Shown here one piece after another: positions 21,016-31,897 of a stretch of 64,000 nt of DNA (the stretch's first letter is position 1; each line of letters starts with the position of its first letter). Position numbers and translations under genes: made by a program. Under the pieces are notes generated by a model. That model did no database searches and was not told where the DNA came from. It saw nothing but the letters and a program-made list of their open reading frames with translations. Location of the stretch: the NCBI RefSeq assembly GCF_002127325.2, contig NC_035437.2, positions 171,006,530 through 171,070,529 of the forward strand. Direction: 5' to 3'. This DNA is from Helianthus annuus (taxonomy: Eukaryota; Streptophyta; Magnoliopsida; Asterales; Asteraceae).

Positions 21016-24000
21016 CTAAACATAGAATTTTCTTAAAGTTTTTCCGTTCCAGTGCCTTGGGAGCCTTTTGCCTTCTAGATCTCCCAGCTTGTAGGATCCT
21101 CCTTTGTGTGCTTCGAGGATGGTGTATGGACCTTCCCATTTCGGTCCTAGTTTTCCCTGATTTTCTTTTTTGCTTGCTTCGTTGTTTCTGAGGACAAGAT
21201 CCCCTGGCTTGAATCGTTCATTCTTGACCTTCTTGTTGTAATAGCTTTCCATCCTTTGCTTGTATTTGGCTTCTTGTATTGCTGCTTGATCCCGGGCCTC
21301 TTCTAAGAGTTGTAAGTTCAACATGGTCTCTTGTGTGTTTACCTCGGGATCCATGTTGACAATTCGTTGGGTTACAACTCCTATTTCAGCGGGGATTACG
21401 GCTTCGGATCCGAATACCAAGCTATAAGGTGTTTTTTTGTGACTTGCTTTTTCTGTTGTTCTGATTGCCCATAAAACGCTAGGCAATTCTTCCAGCCAAT
21501 TACTTTCGTATCTCCCCAATCTTGTTTTGATGCCTTCCACTATGCTTCTGTTGGTCCTTTCAACCTGACCGTTTGACTGCGGGTAAGCCACTGAGCTGAA
21601 GATTTGGTTGATCCTGTACTCCTTGCACCAAAGGCTGAAGGGTTTCTCAGCGAATTGTTTCCCATTATCGGTGACGATTACCCCTGGCAGCCCATAGCGG
21701 CATATGATATTCTCCCATACAAAGTCTATGATTTGCTTTCCTGTGATCTTGACAAGGGGTTTGACCTCTGGCCATTTGCTGAAGTAATCAATTGCTACCA
21801 ACAGGAATTTTACTCCCCCTTTGCTTGGAGGGAATGGTTCAACAATGTCCATTCCCCATTTATGGAATGGCAATGCTGAAGTTATGGGGACCAAGTCATG
21901 TTTTGGACTTTTTGGTATTGGGGAGTGGATTTGGCAGGCATCGCATTTCTTCAATTGCTCGACGGTATCCCGATGCATTGAAGGCCAGAAATATCCCAAG
22001 TTCATGAGTTTTGCAACCACCGACCTAGCTCCGAAATGAGCTCCACATATTCCTTCATGCACTTCTTTAACCAAATACTTGCTTTGTTCAGGGCCCACAC
22101 ACCTTAGCAATGGTGCAAGGTATCCTTTTTTATAGAGGATTTCTCCTTGCAACACATACTGTCTTGCTTTGATTTTTACCCTTTCAGCTTCTATTTGATC
22201 GCTGGGTAGTTCGTTGTTTTGAAGGAATTTCTTTATGGGAGTCATCCAATTTGGATCTTCCTCGGTGACCACATCTTGTACTTCCAATTCGTCAATTGAA
22301 CGAGCCTTCAACACTTCAACCAACACCTTTTTTGTGAGGTGGGCGAATGTGAGGGACGCTAACTTGCTTAAGGCGTCAGCCTTTTTGTTTTGGGATCTTG
22401 GAATCTGTTTGATGTTGCATGCCTGGAAGGTGTTCATTAATTCCTTCGATTTTTCTTTGTACCTTCTCATGTTGGGCTCCTTGGCGACATAGCTGTCATT
22501 GACTTGGCTTGATACTAGTAGCGAATCAGTGAACACTTCAAGCTTTTTGACTTTCATTTCTTTGGCTAGCCGGAGGCCAGCGATCAGTGCTTCGTATTCA
22601 GCCTCGTTATTAGTGGTCTGAAAGTTGAAACGAAGAGCATATGTGAATTCTAGCCCCTCAGGGTTGATTAGGATTACACCAGCTCCTGACCCTTCAACGC
22701 TTGAAGCCCCGTCGGTGAACAGTTTCCAGGCTTCAGGGTTGGAGGGTTCAGTGGTTGTGGTGTTTACTTCTTCAGTCTTTTGGCTTGGGACTTCTACTAG
22801 GAAGTCGGCCAAAACCTGAGCTTTGATTGCTTTTCGTGGGACGTAGGTGATGTTATGTTCACCTAGTTCCACTGCCCATTTTGCCAATCTACCTGAGTTT
22901 TCAGGCTTTTCAAGCACGTTCTTGACAGGTTGGTCAGTGACCACTTGTATAGGATGTGCTTGAAAGTATCTTCTAAGCCTTCTGGCTGTTTGGACCAAGG
23001 CTAGGGCTAGTTTTTCAAGGGGAGGATATTTGGTTTCAGCTAATTTTAAAGTTTTGCTGAAAAAATAGACGGGTACCTGAGCCTTGTCCCTTTCAATGGT
23101 GAGCACTGCACTGATGGCTTCGTCGGCGACTGAGAGGTACACCGATATGAGCTCCCCGGTTTCTGGTGCTGCAATATCTGGCAGTGAAGCAAGGTGCTGC
23201 TTCATTTGATTGAAAGCTTCCTCAGCCTCATCGGTCCATCTGAAATCTTTCTTATCTGAACAATTCTTGAGCGTTTTGTAGAATGGTAGAGACCTTTCGG
23301 CCAGTTTTGAGGTGAAACGCTTCAAGGCTGCAAGCTTCCCATTCAAGCTTTCAACCTCCTTCTTGGTTCTTGGTGGTTTAGCTTCGAGAACAGCTTTTAC
23401 TTTGTTGGGGTTGGCCTTGATGCTTTGTTTTCCAACAATATGACCCAGGAATTTTCCTTCATCAAATCCGAACGAACATTTTTCCGGGTTAAGCTTCATG
23501 TTGATTTTTCTAAGATTCTTGAAGGTTTCTTGGATGTCATCAAGCATCTGGTATTCCGTTTTGCTTTTGATCACCAGGTCATCGACATACGCTTCCATGT
23601 TTCTTCCAATTTGGCTTTCGAAGGCTTTATCGACGAGTCGTTGGTAAGTGGCTCCTGCGTTCTTGAGGCCAAAAGGCATCTTTTGGTAACAGAAAATGCC
23701 CTTGTCTGTGTGGAAAGCCGTTTTTTCTTCATCTTCTTCTTTCATGAGGATCTGGTGATAGCCTTTGTATGCATCAAGGAAGCATTTGAACGGGTATCCC
23801 GTGAGGGAATCAACCTTAAGGTCAATTTCTGGGAGCGGGTAGCAATCTTTAGGACAAGCTTTGTTAAGATCCTTGAAATCTATACACATTCTCCAAGAGT
23901 TGTCGGGTTTCCGGACCATGACAGGATTAGCAATCCATGATTGATACTTAACCTCTCGGAGAATGCCAGCTGATACAAGCTTTTCAACCTCTTGGCAAGC

Positions 24001-24785
24001 TGCCAGGCTTCTTTCAGGTGCCAAACTTCTTTTCTTTTGAACCACTGGCTTGACATTCGGTGGTATTCTTAGCTCATGTTCAGCAATGCTTCGAGGGATC
24101 CCGGTCATGTCTTCGGGAGACCAGGCGAACACATCGCTGTGATGTTTAGCAGCTTTTCAAGGTATGAAAGAGTATCTTGAGAGAGGTTGGGATTGACCCT
24201 TATCCGCTGTTCGGGGTACTTAGGGTTGATGACTAACCCCTGCTTGTCTTTCTCGTCATTAGAACTCTCTCCTTCGATCAGGTAAGCTTCCTGAGAGGGT
24301 TGAAGGGTTGCAATTCCTCTCTCAGTGGGAAACTTGACGGTGCCATGGCCAACAGATACAGCCATGTAAAATGCACATTGTCCGGGCCTCCCTATGATTA
24401 CGTCGTAATTGGAAGGGATGTTGATAACCACGAAGGTTAATGATCGGGTTCTTTCCTTTGATCCCTCCTTAAGACAGACATCAAGGGTTATTTGCCCCAA
24501 AGGCTTCAGGGTTATGTCAGCGATACCCTTTATGGAGGTCCCGGAGGGTTGAAGCCTTGAACGCTCCTCGTTGCTTAGTTGATTGAAAAACTTCTCGAAC
24601 ATGATTTCAGTGGCTGCTCCCGTGTCTATGTATGCTTTGCATGTTTGTAAGGTACCCACGATGGCCTCAACCACAAGGGGACCAGGGAGCGGGTCCTTCC
24701 TTGTTGGGGGGAAGCAGACACACTGAAGCTCCCAATCTTCCAACCGTCGCTTCTTGTAAGGGACCTTTTCGTCAGAACATACCAT
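21016..24785 (-). pseudogene. Gag-Pol fragment of copy B (protease to integrase), frameshifted and truncated
   Basis: A piece from 24785 leftward carries the protease (DTGAA) and ends at 24105 after a frame shift. Reverse transcriptase, both RNase H regions and integrase continue from 24132 to 21016 (1038 residues). The break is a one-base loss in a T run near 24145. Upstream of 24808 the gag region is missing. One integrase residue differs from copy A (SALPFHKW instead of SAWPFHKW). Confidence 0.85.
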
Positions 24786-24808
24786 GTTTACTTCCTTCCC
24801 TTTGTTTT

Positions 24809-25453
24809 AGCAAAACACCTTAAGAGTGTTTTAAACATATGGAATCCATCATCGCAACTTTTAACCCTCTAAATACAAAATTATAGCTTAAATCCGCTTA
24901 TTTACACGTAAATAAACGGTCATTGTGATGTTAAAACTTACTAATCAAAACAAAATTGCAATTTGTGTTTCCAAATGATAAAGGCTTTTGAGGTGACATC
25001 CATTTGCTTTTTGTAGGCATAACCCCCAAAAGCGTTGGCATACTTCGACACTTAGAAAAATGTCATGATAAATGTTGGGTTTTCATGTTAATCTGATCCA
25101 TTGTTTGTCCGACCAATATGTACTACTTTTGTTCTATCCGAGACGTGTTAACGTGTTTTTAGTATTAAAATAGAGATATGATTGCCATATTTTATGATTG
25201 TTTCATAGGCAAAAGCAAAAAGCCGAAAAGGTATGTATGAACAACACACAGTCACACTTTATTAAACTCTTCTAAGACTTGTCAAAATCAGCTTGATTTT
25301 TTTTTTTAAATCTCATAAAGTGAATAGACTGGTATAAACCTTTGAAGATCTTTTTTCATAATGGTTTTATTTTATCTTTCATTTTGATTTTATTTTACTT
25401 CAAACATCTTATTGACATGTTATTAATGTATGTTTGTGGTTATTTTTATTGAC
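24809..25453. other. Intergenic DNA between Tat copy B and the Mutator-like element
   Basis: AT-rich, no open frame of note and no terminal repeats recognised. It begins at the abrupt breakpoint of copy B. Confidence 0.5.
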
Positions 25454-25462
25454 TTTGAAGAA

Positions 25463-25660
25463 GGGTGAATGGATTTAAACATCCCCATCTATTGTCATTT
25501 GGCCACTGACACTTTCAACTTTGACTTTGGCTCACACCACTCCCAACTTAACACTTGAGTTGTTGTGCCACCCCGTGGTTAAATAAACACTAACTGGGTT
25601 AGCTCTTTTTGCTGATGCCGCCAATATTTGCTGATGTGGCATGCTGATGGATCTAATATA
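25463..25660 (+). repeat. Left terminal inverted repeat of the Mutator-like element
   Basis: Pairs with 46075-46262. Shared words include TTTGGCTCACACCACTCCCA and TTAAATAAACACTAACTGGG. GATGTGGCATGCTGATGGAT units repeat at the inner edge. Confidence 0.8.
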
Positions 25661-25823
25661 CACACACATGGTGATGTGGCATGCTGACGTGGCCAATAGT
25701 TTGATTGTTCATTTATGAAAGTAACCTGAACCAAACTGTTTCTCCGGTAAACGAATAGTTGTGAAACCCGACCGACGACCTCTGCAACTGTTTCTCCAAC
25801 CTATGTGAAACCTTAACCAAACT

Positions 25824-27477
25824 TGATGCGTGCTAGTGTGTATATGTTTTAGGTATATATTTTAAGCCCTTTTTACACTTTTTAGCCAAGTTTTAAATTT
25901 ACAAAACACGATATTTACTAACACTACACACACATATGGGCAAGTGCACCCATCGTGGACGTAGTATAGTGTTGGTAAGATACCGAGGTCGTCCAAGGAC
26001 ACAAGAGCTTTTAGTACCGGTTTATCCTCAACGTCTAATCAAATCAAAATGTTAGAAAAGATTTTAAAGCTAAGAAAATAAAACTAACTAAATACTGAAA
26101 AATAAAAATAAAAATAAAAACAGATAGACAAGATGAATCACTTGGATCCGACTCGTGTATAGTGTAACCTTTGATTATTTTCGCACTTTTGCACTTGTTT
26201 AAGAGATTATCTTAGTTATTGTAGTAGGACCCTCTTTTGAAGGTGACGTTACCCTCAACACAGTAGTTTGAGTCAGCAAGTATACAATCCTAAAGGGTCG
26301 GATTATTGAAAGATAATTAATTAAGTTATTAATGCAAATTATGGTAGGCCCCTCTTTTGAAGGTGACGTTACCCTCGACTAAGTAGTCTGAGTCAGCAGG
26401 GATACAGTCCTAAATAGCCGGGTTATAGTATTAATAGTAGTTTAACTTATGAGGGGGTCAAAGAGTTTGGATCCCCGCCATCCAATACCTTTGGGTATTG
26501 AAGGAGATCCTACTAAATTTGACCCAGGTCCCTTGCAGGACCTCTAAATGCTGAACAAGGGCAAGACTCTTACCAAACCGTTCCTTTAACCCCCGACCAG
26601 GTAGCCAACATACCTCCATATAGACCGTGGAGATATGAATGGTGAAAATCTTTTATTTTATATAGACAGTAAAATAATGTCAAGACACCACGGACAAACG
26701 ATAAGGAAAAATCACCTTCAACATAAGAAACTAGTTATTAAAGTCATTAATACAAAACCAAATAAAAAGTGCAAAAGATTAAAAATAAAAAGTATTACAC
26801 TAGACACTTGTCTTCACCAAGTGATGTAAGAGACTTAGGCAAACATGGCCTTTGATTGTCAAGAACTCTTACGATCAATCTTGGATCCCGAGACGACTCA
26901 CACACTCTATGATGGACAATGGATGATGGTGGTGGATGATGGTGTTATGATGGTGGTGGGTGGTGGGTGAAGTGTGAGAGAGGTGGTGTGCCAAGGGATG
27001 AGTTGAAATGGCTCCAAGCACTCCTATTTATAGGCTGAACAGAAGCCTGAGCACGGCCCCGTGTCCGCCTGACACTCTCTCTCTTCATTAATTGTAATTC
27101 GCAATTACAATAAATGCGCCTGCAGTACTCTGACCACGCCCCCGTGTCCGCTGGGCACGGCCCCGTGGTGGGCAATAGAAGCTTCTGTTAGTTTGTCTTT
27201 TCTGCTGCTTCTTGGGCACGGGGCGTGTTCAGTCTTCTGCCTTCTTTGTTTTGCTTGGGAAGATGCTGTCGAGGGGTCGGGCAATCCACTTTTGTTCCTT
27301 TTCTTGTATTTATGTTAGATTTTGCTGTCTTTTTGCTTCTTTTGTTAATTTGAGCTTATTTAATCCTGAAAATACAAAAGGAAGACAAAAGCACACTTTT
27401 TCCAACATTAGTACTAAAAAAGAGTTAGTTTTATGCCACAATTGATATAATTTATATGTTGCATTTTGCGCGTATCA
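25824..27477 (-). repeat. 3' LTR of the Athila-like element
   Basis: 1654 bp, TGATGCGTGCTAGTG to GCGCGTATCA on the plus strand. The partner is 31898-33584 plus 42524-42533. The two differ by scattered substitutions and small indels, including one ~30-bp difference around the CACGGCCCCGTG units near 27050 and 33125, so the insertion is clearly older than the Tat tandem. Confidence 0.88.
26224..26430. repeat. Two 120-bp-period units inside the Athila-like LTR
   Basis: GTAGG-CCCTCTTTTGAAGGTGACGTTACCCTC recurs at 26224 and 26344, each followed by TAGT-TGAGTCAGCA and a GATACA word. The same pair occurs in the other LTR at 32297 and 32417, so the duplication predates insertion. Confidence 0.75.
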
Positions 27478-27517
27478 AATACCCCCACACTTGAATCTTT
27501 GCTTGTCCTCAAGCAAA
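27478..27517 (-). promoter_or_regulatory. Polypurine tract plus hairpin next to the 3' LTR
   Basis: On the minus strand GTGTGGGGGTATT abuts the LTR (TGATACGCG). Just upstream in element sense is a perfect 8-bp hairpin: arms 27498-27505 and 27510-27517 with a 4-base loop (TCCT on plus, AGGA in the RNA). The tract is the probable plus-strand primer. Confidence 0.75.
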
Positions 27518-28750
27518 ACTCTTTATAATGTGGCTTTATTCAATCCCAAATGGAATGGGTAGAAGAGAAGGTTTTTGGGCTTGTCATAGAGTGTCGGGAT
27601 TTTCCAAGATCGTTTAGGTTTTATTTTTATTTATTTACAATCCTATTCATCATGATTTATTAAAAACATTTCATAAGATAAATTATTTATTAAGGCATAA
27701 CATACCTTTTTAAAATTTCATTTTATATACAAGTTCACGTACCTCACGGGGGAAATCACTCACACTCGGCCGAAGGTATATTTTTAGTGAATCACTCGAG
27801 AGCGGCATGGAACTTATTTCTACCATAAGCTTGCCAAGCAATCAATCCTCCTCCTTTTTAACTTTATACCTTTGTAAATATCAAGAGGACTTTTGGGTGA
27901 ATGGTTAGGCTTGGGCTAAAGGTGGGTGGTTGGGTTAGTGGTTAGTTGAAAAGGGCGAAAGGCGTAAAAAGCGTTGGTTTTCGTAAAACATTTTGTTTTT
28001 GTGACTTTTTATTTTTTTTAATGAAGTATTTATTCAAACAAGCTTTTGTTTGAGGAGCTTTGTTTGTTTATTTCCAACTTCATCATCATTATTATTTTTT
28101 TTTCAAGAGTCACACGAAAACCAAGCTTTGTTACAAAAATAAGGGGTTGAAAATGAAAAAGGGATTTTGGTGGGTAAAAGGGTTTTGGGTTAAGAAATGA
28201 AAAGGTTTAAGCTCAAAGGGGTTAACCAGGGGGAATTTTTGGGTAGGTGAAAAGAAAAATAAAAATAATGGTGTTGAAAGAAAAATGGTTAGTCCTAATG
28301 CCTCCATCATTTACTTACTTGGGTTTAAGTTGGTAAGAACTGAGAATGAATTATCGTGGCAAGTTCTAGAGTCGTAAGAACCAGGCGGCTATTCACACAA
28401 GAAACGAAAAATGAGCATTTAGTGTAAAGATGTATATTTGTATGCTCTATAAAGGCTCAAAACTCACTTTTTTGTGGGAACGGGTTTTTACGTGATCAAG
28501 TATATATAATCAAATTTTAACTAAGCTTGTTATGTCGTTTCATAATTTTCTTATGTTGGTTTTTTTTATCACGACGCTATTGGTTGTAAATTTGTAAAAA
28601 TATAACCTTGTTAGAATTAGAATTCCCAACTTAAACTTAGACAAGTAAAAAAAATTGAAAATTTTTGAAAAAATTTGGGGTGATTAGCGGTTCCAATAGA
28701 GTTTTGTGTAAGACTTGTTATTAGGACTTGCAAAATTCAAGGTTTTAGCA
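27518..28750. other. Non-coding 3' internal region of the Athila-like element
   Basis: AT-rich, no domain-bearing frame. The pol and env-like regions expected here in full-length relatives are absent. Confidence 0.65.
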
Positions 28751-28788
28751 TCCCCCCCACACTTAAATTACACATTGTCCTCAATGTG
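28751..28788 (-). promoter_or_regulatory. Second, internal polypurine tract with hairpin
   Basis: TCCCCCCCACACTTAAAT on the plus strand mirrors the terminal tract (ACCCCCACACTTGAAT). It is followed by a perfect 7-bp hairpin (arms 28771-28777 and 28782-28788) with the same TCCT loop but a different stem. Conservation of loop with change of stem suggests selection for structure. Confidence 0.6.
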
Positions 28789-29267
28789 TCCCAAAAATAA
28801 GTTTTTAGGTTAACTGAATGTGTAAAAAGGTGTTTAAAGCAAAATTTTATGTTACTGGCAGTCTGGACACGGCCCCGTGGTGACCGGGCACGACCCCGTG
28901 TTCAAGTGTCAGTAACAAAAATTAAAGAAAAGAAACAGAAGCCTGGACACGGGGGCGTATTCAGTGAACACGACCCGTGTCCAGTTACCTGAACTGGGCA
29001 ATTTTCTGCAGGATGTTCAGCACGGGGCTGTGTTGGCTGGGCACGGCCCGTGCTGAGCTTACTGTAATGAAGAAATTGTTGTCGGATGGCCCTGTTGTCG
29101 TGCATGAGGCCATGTTTCTCGTTTCCCTTGTTATCCTTGACCATCCCGAGTGTGTTTTATTCCTGCAAATTAAAACTAAAATGTTAAACTAAACTAAGGA
29201 TAGTTCCGCGGAATGCCTCCGTGGTGCGCCACGTTTATAAGGGTCCTTGGCTAGACCCAAGGCGAGG

Positions 29268-31499
29268 TTATATGTTTTCTGAGCGGGATGTTTTGCATCC
29301 CATGTTGCACCGTCGAAGAGCATTATCCAAACTCGAATCAATAACCTTCATGTAATTGACCGGGTCATCGTCCTCTATTCTCTTCCCAACCCCGAACTTT
29401 ACTTCATTATCCCCATATTTTAAAGTGAGTGTTCCGTCATTCATGTCCACCACTGTTTGTGCGGTGGCGAGAAATGGTCTCCCTAGTATGAGGGGGACTT
29501 CGGTGTATTCTTCCATATCAAGTATGACAAAGTCGGCCGGGTAGACGAAATTGTCGACCTTGACGAGGAGATTTTCAATGACACCTTGCGGGAATTTGAT
29601 GGATCGATCAGCAAGTTGTATGCTCATTTTTGTAGGACTCGTTTTTCCTAGGCCGAGTCTTTTGAACATTGATGCGGGCATGAGGTTAATGCTAGCCCCA
29701 AGGTCGGCTAGTGCATTACGAACGGAGGAGTCCCCGATCGAGCAAGGAATTGTGAAGCTTCCAGGATCAATTTTCTTTTGGGGGAGTTTGTTGAGTACGA
29801 GGGCAGAGCATTCTTCGCCTAAGTTAACTAATTGCAATGTTTCAATTTTCCTTTTATGAGTGAGAAAGTCCCTCATGAACTTAGAGTATTTAGGCATTTG
29901 GGTTAGGACGTCAATGAAAGGAATGTTGACATGCAATTGTTTTAGTAGACTTTCGAATTTTGCGAATTGCTCATTGGTCTTTTGACGGATTAACCTACCG
30001 GGGAACGGAACCGGAGGAGCCTTGGTGGGCTCTGATGGTGGGGAAGTAACCTTCTCTTGGTGGGGCGGTGATGTGATCTCCTCAGTAGGAGGTGGCCCTT
30101 CCTCGGGACCCACGGTACGGTTTCGTAAGGTGATGAGATGAACTTGCGCCTTTGGGTTTGTTTCGGTATTACTTGGTAACGCGCCTTGCGGTCTCTTGGA
30201 GAAATTCTGGGCTAGTTGATTTATTTGTTTTTCGATATTTTGTATACTAGCTTGTTGATTTCTAAAATTTGATTCTAATTGTAGAAACCTATCCGAGTTT
30301 TTCTTTTCAGTGTCGGAGATAAGGCGAGATATAGTATCTTCAAGCCTTTCTCGTCCACCTTGTTGTTGAGGGAAATTTTGTGACTCATTTCTTGGTTGTT
30401 GAAAGTTTGTTCGTTGATTTTGTTGGTTACTACTATTGCCGGGTTCTCTCCAACCAAGGTTAGGGTGGTTTCGCCATCCTTGGTTGTAGGTGCCCGTTGG
30501 GGGACCCGACGGCCTAGGTCTATTATCAATGTAGTTTACTGATTCTGTTTGATCATCTGTTTCTTTCATACAACTCCAACTTTCATGTGGCCCACCACAC
30601 CCTTCACAAGACATAACCGAGACTGTTTTTGTCATTTCTAACTTTTTAATTTTAGAAGAAAGGGCCTCGATTTGGGCTTGTAAAGAGGTGCTTTCATCAA
30701 CCTTATGGGCGCACGGGGCAATAGATTTATTGCCTCGGGGAGTGTGCCACTGGAAGTTGGTTTGAGCAATTTCCTCAATTTGATTATATATTTCATGCGG
30801 GCGGCGATTACCTAGAAGTCCCCCGGAGCTAGAGTCAAGTGTTTGTCTTGTGTGCGGCAACAACCCATTATAGAAAGTGGATACTTGTTGCCATATCGCA
30901 AGACCGTGATGAGGACACTTTCACAATAGCTCCTTGAACCTTTCCCAAGTTTCATATAAGGATTCCCCGTCCTCTTGTGAATAGGTATTAATTTCAGTCA
31001 TTAATTTAGCCGTTTTGGCGGGAGGGAAATACTTATATAGAAATTTTTGGGCTAGTTCATCCCAGGTTTTTACCGATCCAGCTGGGAGGGCGTTAAGCCA
31101 AGCCTTTGCTCAGTCTTTTAGTGAAAAAGGAAACATTCGGAGGCGGATGGCGTCATTTGATGCTCCATTGATCCGAAAGGTATCACATATTTCTAAGAAA
31201 TTAGTAATATGTAGATGTGGATCCTCGTCCGCAAGCCCATGGAAGGTTGCAGAGTTTTGAAGCATCTGTATTAAATGCGGCCGAAGTTTGAAGTTATTGG
31301 CTTCAACATTTGGTGCATTGATAGCGGCGCCGAGATTACCTACGGTGGGTCGTAGATAATCCATGAGGGTACGATGGTCCGCCATTGGAAGTAGGTTCCC
31401 CGAAACCTTCTCTTGGTTTTTAGCTTTTAGTCTTTTCCTGAGAAAGCGTTCGGGTTCTTCTAGAGGTTCTTTTATGTCTTTATTAGAACTGGAGCTCAT
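29268..31499 (-). pseudogene. Athila-like gag-protease frame with two in-frame UGA codons
   Basis: One frame from ATG at 31499 to the stop at 29268 (744 codons), interrupted by UGA at 31110-31112 and 30921-30923. Gag core words: FLEICDTFRINGASNDAIRL, AKAWLNALPAGSVKTWDELA and KTAKLMTEINTYSQEDGESL. A cysteine motif CEGCGGPHESWSC and YNQGWRNHPNLGW follow. The protease part has ADLGASINLMPASMFKRLGL, the Athila-type active-site surroundings, and ends VPLILGRPFLATAQT. Both stops fall where relatives carry Arg (D-R-AKAW, ELL-R-KCPHHGL), consistent with CGA to TGA changes. No downstream reverse transcriptase. Confidence 0.82.
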
Positions 31500-31875
31500 A
31501 CACTACGTAGAGGTGGCGTCGGGTTCCAAGTCCTGCAACAAAAACAGAAAAGAATGTTGGTCAGAAGGTTCACCACGGCCCCGTGCTCAGTGAACACGGC
31601 CCGTGGTCGGAATTACAGTGATTGTTTTCCGGATCCCTGTTACTGGAGAGTTGGACACGCCCCGTGTTGCACCGACACGGCCCCGTGGTCAGCTTTCTGT
31701 AACTCGGAAAACTAAAAACTGCCAGTAACACTGCTGGGCACGGCCCGTGTCCGACCAGGCACGGCCCGTGCTAAGCTCTGCAAAAACTGAAAAACTAAAA
31801 AAAATCCTAAAAAATAAAAAGAAAATAAAAAATGATTAGGCCGTTGATTCCTAACTTTCTTAAAATCCTTGTGTC

Positions 31876-31891
31876 TCCGGCAACGGCGCCA
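31876..31891 (-). other. Primer-binding site, tRNA-Asp type
   Basis: Minus strand TGGCGCCGTTGCCGG, complementary to the 3' end of plant tRNA-Asp (CCGGCAACGGCGCCA), six bases inside the 5' LTR. Confidence 0.85.
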
Positions 31892-31897
31892 AAAACT

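Larger units (their letters stand above)
17618..24808 (-). mobile_element. Tat-type element copy B, 5'-truncated tandem duplicate
   Basis: Repeats 7965-15156 with offset 9653 (9652 beyond the indel). Reading by eye I found only one substitution (12222 C / 21875 A, Trp to Leu in integrase) and one single-T deletion in a T run near 24145. Homology stops at 24808, inside the gag end of the frame. The rest of gag, the primer site and the 5' LTR are absent. Confidence 0.88.

Noticed and set aside
7337..24808. Tandem copy as a pure assembly duplication
   Set aside because: Not fully excluded, but the four LTR differences, one integrase substitution, one indel and the unique 24808 breakpoint favour a real structure.
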